From Actinomortierella ambigua (lineage: Eukaryota; Mortierellomycota; Mortierellomycetes; Mortierellales; Mortierellaceae), in NCBI GenBank assembly GCA_016098155.1, contig JAAAJB010000113.1:1-61184 (forward strand): 61,184 nt of DNA, in the 5' to 3' direction. This document shows, piece by piece, positions 48,733 through 57,732 of the stretch. Position 1 is the first letter of the stretch, and each line of letters begins with the position of its first letter. A program made the position numbers and the translations under genes. The notes below the pieces were generated by a model. That model ran no database searches, was not told the origin of the DNA, and saw only the letters and a list, made by a program, of their open reading frames with translations.

Positions 48733-50924
48733 GTCGGTAAGTTGCTCTTATGTGTATTGCTTGAGGCGAAACTCTTCACAAAAAAAAAAAAAAAAAAAAC
48801 AGATAGTAAAACAACGTAGATTCCTTACGTCTGAAAAGTCTGTTCCGCATAGAATACACAAATCCCGGAATGCCTCGCGCGTGATTCCCAGCTGCTCGCG
48901 GGCAACAACAGGGTTGACCTCGACAATGCCCTTGACCTTGGACCCAAAGTGACGGATCCACACCCCATCGCCAAAGACGGCCGTGTCCGAGTCTTCGCTC
49001 ACCGTGCCATCGGCGAGACCGCGGTCCGTCAGCCTCGCACAGACGGCCTCGGCCTCGGCATCGTCCGCCGATACCCACACCTGACCCATGGCATCCATCA
49101 GCTTCCGGCACGAGACTACCAGGTTCCACGTGATTCGGATCGATCGTCGCTCCAGGTTCCAAAAGACCGTTTCATGCGTCGAGAGAACCTGGCGGATCGT
49201 TTGTCCGACCTCGGCCCCTCGGATGGGCCGCTCTGACGCATCGAGCATCGGCGCCGAACCAAGCGCGTCTTCGACCTTCGTGTGGAGCTCGGCGGTGGGC
49301 ACCACGTCCAGGTGCGAGGAGACGTGAACGACCGACTCGCTCTCCGGGCTCAGATGGTCGTCGTCATTGTCGTCGTCGTCGGAGGCAAGGTCCTTGAGAG
49401 TGTCCTCATCCTGGACCTGAAGGTCAGGCGCTGACTCCTCCCAACTGAGTTCAGTAATGCCCTCATTGTCTGAAGAAGGGATTGTGGGATCCTCTTGCTG
49501 ACTGAACTCGACGGCAGTATCGTCCTTTTCAGGTACATGCGGCAACTGAGTTCCGGAGGGGAGCTCAGCAAAGTCGTCCTTGGACGGTGCCGAGGGCAGT
49601 ATCAGATCTTTGGCATGAGATGGCGCCTCCATAGGCTGGGGGTCTAGCTCCAGTACTTGCGTTTCAACGTGTTGCCTTTCAGCTTGACTACTAATGCTAC
49701 CACTACTACTGCTACCGCCGCTGCTGGACAGAGTCTTGATCTGGTGAGCAAGATCAAGCTCCAGTTGGTGAAGTTCCTTTTGCTTCTTGCTGGTCAACAT
49801 CTCCATTTCTTCCAAGTGCATTTGGCTGCTGTCCTCGATAGTGCGGACGAAATTGTTGAGGGCCGTCTGAACCTTTGCGACGACGACTGCATCACGCACC
49901 GCCGCAGCTTCTTCTTCTTGCTCGATCAGGGCCTCGGCCCTGGGCAAAAGGTCTCCGCCCTCTGTTTCCAAGGTATCGTCTGCACCTGAATCTGGACCAT
50001 AAAAGTAGTCTGGACCCGCCTCTTGAAGTAGAGTTTCACGGAGGACTTGAAGCAATTCCTGTTCACGGTCCAACTCAGCTTCCTCTGCAACAGTTTTCTT
50101 GCTTACAGCGTCAAAGTCGTCCTTCGCCGCGCCTTCTACCTGCACCTTAGGTTGTCGAGAGAGCAGAGCAGCGACCGACTCTGTCACGGCTAACGACTCC
50201 GCGTCGTGATCGCGGCGGCCACTGGAGCGTTTTCCTTTGGCTTTGGCCCGGCCCTGCATGGCGGTAGCAGCATCAGGAGTAGCATCAGCAGCGGCATCAG
50301 TAGTAGCAGTGACAACATCATCAGAGGCAGAATCATCATCAAGACGGATGCTCTCGAGGATGGTCGAGACCTGCTCAGGCGAGTAGTGGCGCAAGAGCCG
50401 TGCCGAGCCCTTGATCTCACTTAGACGCGACTTGCGGAGGCGCTCAAACTGGAGGGAGCGTCGGACCTTGAGGCGGGCCAGATCGCGCCTATCGTTCTCG
50501 CGCTTCTTCTCAGCGATACGATCCTTGCCGTCAAAAACAAACACGGGCCGGATGTTGTACTGTTCGAGTCGGATTGCGAGGCGGTAGAGCCCTTGCTGGA
50601 CTCGTGCTGGATGCGGATCTGGTCCGTAGACTAGTGTAGAACAGAAAACAAGGATTGAGAAGAGACGGAGAGAAAAAAAGTAGAGGTCAATTTCACTCTC
50701 CGCTAGACCACAACGTAAATGTGTCGTACCCAACTTTTTTTTTTCACTCTTGAAATCGTGCATTGAAAGAAGACAAAGGGATGCGTGAAGAACATACTGA
50801 AACGGTTTAAAAAACAGCTCACATCGATGGCCAAAGTCTTCCCGCGATAGTGGCCAATGGCACGCGGCTTGATCGCGTCCGGCGCAAACTCACGTAGGAG
50901 ATTTGTGAAGCCCTTTACCCCCAT
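48244..50924 (-). CDS. RAD2/XPG-family structure-specific nuclease with long spacer
   Basis: Exons 50924-50798, 50630-48829 and 48678-48244 give 787 aa. Members cut branched DNA near single/double-strand junctions with two metal ions. The N part starts MGVKGFTNLLREFAP and carries LAIDVSCFLNRF (Asp34) and FVFDG (Asp76). The I part carries DDAEAEAVC (Glu568, Glu570), SEDSDTAVFG (Asp589, Asp591) and CGTDFSD (Asp640), followed by the DNA-binding helix-hairpin TIEGIGPKRAVKLIKRYGS. All acids expected for catalysis are present. Between them is an acidic, Gln/Ser-rich spacer of about 400 residues, an XPG-like layout, while the N-terminal wording is closer to FEN1. The C-terminus is short with no obvious PCNA-binding box or basic nuclear signal. 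I cannot place it as RAD2, RAD27, EXO1 or YEN1, so no symbol is given. Confidence 0.88.
48699..48728. repeat. (GA)n microsatellite in nuclease intron 2
   Basis: A GA dinucleotide run of about 30 bp within the intron 48679-48828, which also holds a long A run at about 48780-48799. Read on the transcribed strand these form the pyrimidine tract ahead of the acceptor. Confidence 0.9.
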
Positions 50925-51390
50925 GGCCTGGTCATGTGGGGCCTGGGATTGCAGTCAGTCAAGTCTTGTCCCGTTTGGAAAGCCAGTCAAAGGGGTCTAG
51001 GCTATTTGGAGCAAGTTAAACAATAGAATAGAAAAAGAGTCGTGCGCAATGACTGAATGGGGACTGCGGAGACGCGATGCAATGGTTGATGCTGATGTTT
51101 TGGGGACAGGAAAAGAGAAAAAGGGAGAGTAAAGAAGTCCTTCACAGTGACAGGGGCAGCGTTCGATTGCTTCTTCATGATTGGAAAGCAGTCCAATGCA
51201 CCAGTTTGGTGGCGTGCACCAAGGTCCCGAAGACAGCTGGAATTCCCTTATTCAGCTGAATGAAGCTGATCAGGCGTACATTGCATTTACCCCTCCTCCC
51301 TCGTGCTGTGCCCCCGGCCATTGAGAAAACAGAAAAGCCGGTGCGCCCATACTCAGCTTAGCATTCCATACAGTCTTCATTCATAACGAA
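50925..51390. promoter_or_regulatory. Divergent promoter region, nuclease and EF-G2
   Basis: 466 bp between divergent start codons, without a supported gene. No TATA box is evident. It has ordinary base composition, unlike the pyrimidine-rich spacers elsewhere. Confidence 0.45.
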
Positions 51391-54267
51391 ATGCAGATCC
51401 GGACCACGTCGGTGTTCGGTGCCGTGCACAAGCTATTTCCCACCAAGACTGGCTCTCTTCCGGGATACTGTGCCAAAACACCGCTCCGGCGGGTAGCCCC
51501 TACACAGCCATCAATCTTTGGCAGGACAGCTACCCCAACACTATCCTCACGATGGTATAGCACCCATGGTACTAATACCTTTAAAATAATAAGCGAAACA
51601 GCATACGGAACACAGGCAATGCTGTACCTGTAAAAAAAAATGCTGAAGTCTAACAATTCCTCCTTTTCTTTGATCAAACTTTCATTTTGGAAAAAAAAAA
51701 AAAAAGGCCACAAGAAGGACATTGCCATAGCCAACATGCGCAACATTGGCATCATCGCACACATCGACGCCGGCAAGACGACGACGACCGAGCGCATGTT
51801 GCACTATGCAGGGTTCACGCGCAAGATTGGCGATGTCGACACGGGGGACACAATCATGGACTACATGAAGCAAGAACGCGAGCGCGGGATCACCATCACC
51901 TCGGCCGCCATCACCTTTGGCTGGCACGACCACAAGATCAACCTCATTGACACGCCGGGCCACGTAGACTTTACGATCGAGGTCGAACGCGCCATCCGTG
52001 TCCTCGACGGCGCCGTCACCATCCTGGATGCCGTGGCCGGTGTCGAGGCCCAGACAGAGACCGTCTGGCAGCAGGCCGATCGACACGACGTGGCCCGCAT
52101 TGCGTTTGTCAACAAGATGGACCGCGCCGGCGCTGGCTTTGGCCGGACCGTCCGCGAGATGCGCACCCGATTGGGTTGTCGCCCCGTTGTCGTCCAGATC
52201 CCGCTCGTCGAGACCGTCGCCACCTCGGCCTCGACGAGCAAGCACGATGCCGAGTTTAATGGCGTCGTCGATATCGTCACCATGGAAACACTGCGCTGGG
52301 ATGCCGACCCGAACGGGACCAATGTCGTTCGCCGACCAATCGATGCTTCCTATCCCGATAAGGAGCTCTACCAGGAGGCTGTCAAGGCTCGCATGGCCCT
52401 TGTCGAGCAGCTGGCGGCGTTGGATGAGACGATTGTTGAACTATTCTTGACGCTCGAGGACCATATGGCGATTGAGCCCAAGGACATCAAGGCAGCGATT
52501 CGTCGACTCACGCTGTCGTCGACAGTTGTCCCGGTCCTGTGTGGCGCCTCGTTTAGGAACATTGGTGTGCAACCGTTGCTGGACGCTGTCGTCGACTACC
52601 TGCCTAGCCCTGTGGATCGGCCGGCCGCCCATGGTCGACAGCCGGACGGTGATTTGGTCGAGATCGGCAATGGAGGGGACAAGGAGCGGTTGTGTGCGCT
52701 GGCATTCAAGGTGATCCATGATGCGCGTCGTGGACCCATGGTTTTTGTCCGCGTCTATGCGGGTCAGCTGAACGAGCGTGTGCAGTTGTGGAACAGCACG
52801 ACCCAGTCCAAGGAGCGTGCCAACAAGCTGCTGCAGATGTACGCCATGGACGTCGAGGAGATCCCTCACATCTCCAAGGGCAACATTGGAGTCATCCTGG
52901 GCCTCAAGGAGACGCGAACGGGCGACACGCTCCTCGATGCACATGACCCTCGCAAAGGAATGGTCCTGAGTGGCATCAAGGTCCCCTCGCCCGTCTTCTT
53001 TGCCAGCGTCGAACCCATGTCCGCGGCGGATGAGAAGCCTGTCGAGGAGGCGATCAAGGCCCTCATCCGAGAGGATCCTTCGCTCGGTGTACGGGTGGAT
53101 GAGGAGACGGGTCAGACCTTGCTCGGAGGGATGGGAGAGCTGCATCTCGAGGTGGCCCAGGACCGTCTCACGAGCGACTTTAAGGTCAAGGCCGAGATGG
53201 GTCGCATGCGCATCTCGTTCAAGGAGACCATGCGAGGCGCTGGAACTGTCTCGTCCGTCCCCAAGATGGAGTATGACCGTGAGATCCTCGGCAAGCGTGC
53301 CAAGGCCCGCGTCGGCGTGACTGTGGAGCGCCTGGCAGGCATCGAGGACGGAGATGCTGGAAGTGAAGACAGCGGTGCTGCTGCTCATGAGGCTGCCGCT
53401 GGCGAAGCCCAGAACAAGAACAACAAGGGTAAGGGCAAGAAGAAGGGCACTGCTGGCAGCGGTCCGGCCACAATGACGACCATCGAGGAGCATGACGGCA
53501 ACGAAATCTTCATTTCGCTGCAGGAGCCCATAACTACGGGCGATGAAGCCGGGGTGGCTGTGGCGATGGAGAGGGCTGCGGCCGAGGGCGTGGTCATCCC
53601 GTCTGGCACAGTAGATATGCCTCTTCCAGTTCTGCGGTCTGCCGTCAAGAATGGTATGCTTTCGGCACTGTCCCGTGGACCGCTGCTAGGTTTTGCTCAG
53701 ACTCATCTCCGAGTTCGCTTGACGGACGTGCACCTGTATGGTCCAGAGTCTACGCCGGCGGCAGTTTCTTCGTGTGTGGCCTCGGCCGTGACAGAGGCTA
53801 TCCGCCAGGGAGGCGGAGGTGGTGGTGGAGGTAGCTCCGCTCCCAACTCGGTCTTGCTCGAACCGATCATGGATGTTCGTGTCGAAGTCGCAGACAAGGA
53901 TGTGGGTACGGTGGTCGGTGACATTAGTGGTACTCGACGTGGCCGAGTACAGAGTTTGGATGGCCATGATCACAACAGCTTTGATGGGCAGGACGAAGAG
54001 TCTGAATTCCAGCTGTATGCGCCTCCAGATGCTACCTTTGTTGGCGATAGCTCCTCGTCTGGCTCCTCGAGTGCGTTGCCTGGTGGACTGATGGCGGATC
54101 GCAAAGTGGTCCGTGCACAGGTACCCTTGTCCTCCATGGTCGGTTACGACTCTGCGCTGCGCGCTTTGACCGGTGGTACGGGCAAGTTTGCCATGGAGGT
54201 GATTGGTTATGGTGAAATGGACTTTGACCGTCAGCGCGACGTTATCAAGGAGATGCGCGGAGGCTAG
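51391..54267 (+). CDS. MEF2: Mitochondrial elongation factor G 2 (ribosome recycling GTPase)
   Basis: Exons 51391-51568 and 51707-54267 give 912 aa, longer than the roughly 780-820 usual. The family splits mitochondrial ribosomes after termination together with the recycling factor. Residues 1 to about 58 are Arg/Thr/Ser-rich with few acids and fit a mitochondrial presequence ending near RWYSTHG. GTPase motifs are intact: AHIDAGKTT, GITITSAA, DTPGH, NKMD and CGAS. The wording ITFGWHDHKINLIDTPGHVDFTIE fits EF-G2 (GFM2) rather than EF-G1. Two family-atypical low-complexity inserts are visible: a Lys/Gly/Ala-rich stretch (about residues 610-650) in domain IV and a Gly-rich loop (GGGGGGGSS) near domain V, plus a Ser-rich stretch close to the end. 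Third-position GC is high throughout, which creates long antisense frames. Confidence 0.94.
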
Positions 54268-54401
54268 TAGAGTTTATGCATGATTATATAAAGTGTATGT
54301 GTATTGTATCAAAAAATATAGATGAAATATATGTAGGGATGGAGAAGAGAGGATATTGTACACTGAAAGAAAAGGAGTTTTCTATGATGCCGAGTCTTGT
54401 T

Positions 54402-55185
54402 TTACTGCGATTGCGGCGTTTCTTGTGGGGGCTGGTTGATTGGCTTGGGCACTGGAGCTTTTACTGTAATGGCGATGCACATGGGGGAAAAAATTTACAA
54501 ATAGTTAGTCTCGGTCTGTTTTCCAGCTCCATGACGTTCCTTGGCAACGTACTCTTGACACTTGCAGCATACCTTTGGGTTGGCGTTCATAGCTGTTGAG
54601 GACGGGTTTCTTCTTCTTTTTGATGTGGCCATGTCCGTGCTCGTGGTGGTGATGACCACATCCATCGTCATCGCTGTGATCGTGATCATGGTCATGATCG
54701 TGGCGATGTGCTTTCCTTGGAGTGCGAGAGGGCCCTCTGTCCAGGTTGGGTCCGCCACCGTCGCTCTCGCCACTGGACGAGTCATCATCGGACGAAGAAT
54801 CGGAGGATTCATCCGAGGACTCGCCAAATTCCTTTGTCTTTTTGAAAATACAGCAGATTTTCGACTTTTTCTTGCCAAGATGCTCGTTGTCAACGACCTC
54901 CTCGGCCCATTGGATCCGCCGTTCGGGACGAGTGGCACCTTCCAGGTGCAGCACTCCAACCACATGGCGGTCTTCGTCGTCTTGCTCATCGTCGTCGTCT
55001 TTGGCACCTTCTTCGTATGTCTCTGTTGGATCGAGAATCAGCGTACGGGAACCATACGTGGCAGGTCGGCCGCCAGCCCCTGCCATAAGCGTCCGGGTTC
55101 GAAGGCCTGTTGCGCCACTGCTGCCCCCGGGTGCTGGAGAGCTGGTGCCACTACTAGCACCAGAGCCTGTCTCATGCGGGAACAT
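54402..55185 (-). CDS. YPI1: Type 1 phosphatase regulator YPI1 (Inhibitor-3)-like
   Basis: Exons 55185-54573 and 54463-54402 give 224 aa. Family role: binding and regulating the PP1 catalytic subunit in the nucleus. The conserved core [18 protein letters not shown] followed by SKICCIFKK is the hallmark; RIQW takes the place of the RVxF-type docking motif. The short second exon supplies a Pro-rich tail ([12 protein letters not shown]), found by joining a GTATGC donor to an ACAG acceptor; reading through would give an unrelated tail. The N-terminus is Gly/Ser/Ala-rich. Between core and tail lie acidic Ser/Asp repeats and then a His-rich stretch with four HD repeats and [10 protein letters not shown], which looks metal-binding. 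It shares a 235-bp divergent spacer with TRS23, and its 3' end lies 134 bp from that of EF-G2. Confidence 0.93.
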
Positions 55186-55420
55186 TGTGGGGTTGTACAA
55201 AAAAAAAAAGGTGGACAAGCGCTGAATGGGATGTGTGTAGGTTTGAATTGGATGTTTGTGGAAGCTTGGTCGTTGAAAGCATGAACGCATTGTTCAAGGT
55301 CATTTGTCAGCAGTCACACTTTGTGACCTCGGTGGGCTATGTCGCATCTGATGCATGCGTCAGGAACGACATTCGTGGCATTCACAAGGACACGACACTC
55401 CAGAAGGACAATTGCCAAGA
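55186..55420. promoter_or_regulatory. Compact divergent promoter, YPI1 and TRS23
   Basis: 235 bp between two divergent starts. There is an A run beside the YPI1 start and no clear TATA box. It contains short TGTGACCTCG and CACTTTGTGAC words around 55315-55330. Confidence 0.5.
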
Positions 55421-56207
55421 ATGATTTTCTCCATCTACATCATCAACAAGGCTGGAGGTCTGGTGTATAACAAGGACTACTCTGAGGGACTGAACAAGCT
55501 GACCTCGAACGAATACCTTGTTCTCGCAGGAACGTTCCATGGGTAGGGAGCTTTACGACAGACTCTATTAACGAGACGGCTCAAAAGGATACATGCAGTG
55601 GAGATGTGTCGTCTTGGCGCGTTTCTGACTTGCGATTGTGCAAAATATCTTTTTTCTAGTGTTCACGCCATCACAGCCAAGATCTCTCCCGTGCCTGGCT
55701 CAAGTGGCATCGAGATGATGGAGACGGAAACGTTCAGGATACACTGTTTCCAGACCCTGACAGGTGAGTGAGGCAATTATGAGGCGATGCACAAGGTGTG
55801 ATTCTCGCGCTTGCGACCTGTAGGCACTCTCTCCTCACACGTGTACTGCTGCGACATGCCGCTGTTTTTCTTCTTCTTCTTTCTCCTCCACTTCTTGTTC
55901 TGCAGGCACAAAGTTTCTCCTAGTTACCGACCCTCAGCAACCTGGAGTGGAGCAGATTATGCGCAGGATCTACGAGTGCTATGCAGACTATTGTGTCAAG
56001 AATCCCTTTCAGAATCCCGAGATGCCTATCCGGTCCGAGCAATTTGATGTCCACTTGCTAAAGTTGGTCAAGTCGGTCGGTGGCCTTGTCATGAACTCTA
56101 CTACACCAACTGCAAGCACGCCAGTGAATGCCGGATATACGGTGAATGAACCACCATCACTGCCAAACATCGCCACTTCTGGACAGTTTGAAATCGGACC
56201 CGTTTGA
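55421..56207 (+). CDS. TRS23: TRAPP subunit TRS23/TRAPPC4
   Basis: Exons 55421-55542, 55660-55763 and 55906-56207 give 175 aa. TRS23 is a core longin-fold subunit of the TRAPP tethering complexes, which act as Rab exchange factors at the Golgi and in autophagy. Visible: [16 protein letters not shown] strand pair, [33 protein letters not shown] and a C-terminal helix [16 protein letters not shown] followed by the strand [11 protein letters not shown]. The length is below the roughly 219 aa of human and yeast, because the loop between the first strands lacks the extra insertion those proteins carry. The last 45 residues (Thr/Pro/Asn-rich) look disordered. Confidence 0.94.
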
Positions 56208-56504
56208 ACAGCAGCCATGCTGTTGTTAGTTGTAGCTACGGAGATCAAGTGTAATACCAATCAAGCCAATAATGTTGAAAGTGAACATTGCTACCTTCTG
56301 TGCGCGGCAGTTTATCGGCTTTGATGTATGAAAAAAGGGAAAGGGGGGAGGCAGGGTGAAATTTATTCTCCATGAGGATTTCACCTTTGGATCGGTTCGT
56401 CCTGCGTTGTAGCCAAAGGCGGAGTGTAACCAATGAGGACATGACAGGGGGGTAGGTGGTGGTGGCGAAATCGCAGTGTACGTTTTGTGGCTGGGACAGC
56501 ATGA

Positions 56505-57010
56505 AGTATAAAAGAGGTCGAAGGGTCGAAGGGGAAATGATGAAATTCTCCACCCCTACACCCCTACACCCTTACACCCCTACACCAAACCGCCCTCCCA
56601 GCGAGTTGTTCTAATAACCATGTTTGGGGACCCCCTCCCCGTGGTCCCCCGCCATTCGTCTGTGGCCACCAGATGAATGACGAGGCCCTCTTGGACACGG
56701 ACCTAACGCCCTTCGAGGTCCTCCACCCCCGCCGCAAGACATGACTTGGTATTGCCGCACCAGCAGCAGTATAAAAAAATTTAAAAAAAAGGATGCATTT
56801 TCAGCGAGAATCTCCACCTTACACCACCACACCTTTACACCACCGCCTTCCTGGCGAATCTACTCGGCGACCCGAGAGAGACCTGGACCCCCAGCCTTTC
56901 GAGGCCGACAACCCCCACCGCAAGACATAACTTAGAAGTGGTACTGCCTGCAACGACAGCAGTATAAAAGAATAAAAAAAAATTAAAAGAAAGCAGAAGA
57001 AGGTGCCTTT
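56505..57010 (+). repeat. Tandem modules marked by AGTATAAAA
   Basis: AGTATAAAA occurs at 56505, 56768 and 56961, and the first two are followed by a GA-AATCTCCAC-like word and ACACC-rich text. The two full modules (about 56541-56805 and 56806-57010) also share CCGCC(C/T)TCC, a TCGAGG(T/C)C word and CACCGCAAGACAT(G/A)ACTT before the TATA word. The copies differ by substitutions and by a block missing from the second. Confidence 0.75.
56551..56586 (+). repeat. 8-bp minisatellite CACCCCTA
   Basis: Four and a half units of CACCCCTA, one with CTTA in place of CCTA. It heads the first TATA-containing module; a looser ACACC-rich relative heads the second at about 56817. Confidence 0.9.
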
Positions 57011-57732
57011 GATGTGTAATATATGTATATCAGAGAGAAGACGGCGATAGATAATGCTGCTGTCTGGCTGCCAGACTACATAGCAGGTAGTAGATGGGCT
57101 TCCCTGATCCTGCAGCGGGCTTATAGGAGTGATTTTTCCCACGGTACGCGCCATTGGAGTGCGAATTTTAAGTGTTATCACATCTGCGCTGAGTTTCACC
57201 CCCGCATTATTATTTCGGCCTCACGGACTGTTCCTGAGCGAGAAGGGCAGACAACCCCCTCACTCGGTCTAAGAGATATAAGAGAGAGAGAGAGAGAGCG
57301 CATCTCTTCATTCTTTACCCATACACCAGCCGGTGTGAACACTGGCAACCGAAGCCCGGAAGGGATAGGATGGAGAAAGGGAGAGGGGCACAAACAAAAA
57401 CTTTGAGTGTGGAAATGTGTGTGCACAATATGCTCCTCGGCCCGGCAGTCTCGAGGGATTCTCGAGGGAGACCGAGAGAGAGAGAGTGTGTGTGTGTATG
57501 TGTGCGAATGTGGGGTGTGCAGGAAAGGATAGAGGGCCAAACCCAATCCCGTCCCACGGACTGAAGGAGGAGTGGTTGGGTCCCTCTCCCTTCTCTCTCT
57601 CTCTCTCAGAGCCGGATCAGCTTTTTCCTTGCCTTTTCATCTCTTTCTCTCTCTCATTCTCTCATTCCACGACTTCCCTTCTCTCTCTCTCCCCTCTCTC
57701 ACCACCATTGCACATCACCCCCCCGGCTCGGA

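Larger units (their letters stand above)
56208..57732. other. Spacer between TRS23 and PCCA with tandem modules
   Basis: No supported gene. It holds an 8-bp minisatellite (56551-56586), tandem TATA-containing modules (56505-57010), GA and GT microsatellites around 57278-57300 and 57472-57506, and a CT-rich leader from about 57590 to 57720 just ahead of the PCCA start codon. Confidence 0.65.

Noticed and set aside
52441..53493. Antisense open frame of 350 codons opposite EF-G2
   Set aside because: Same cause: a biased-codon shadow of a conserved gene, with no recognisable motif.
56551..56586. Interstitial telomere repeat
   Set aside because: The unit CACCCCTA is 8 bp and is not the fungal CCCTAA repeat; it belongs to the local tandem modules.
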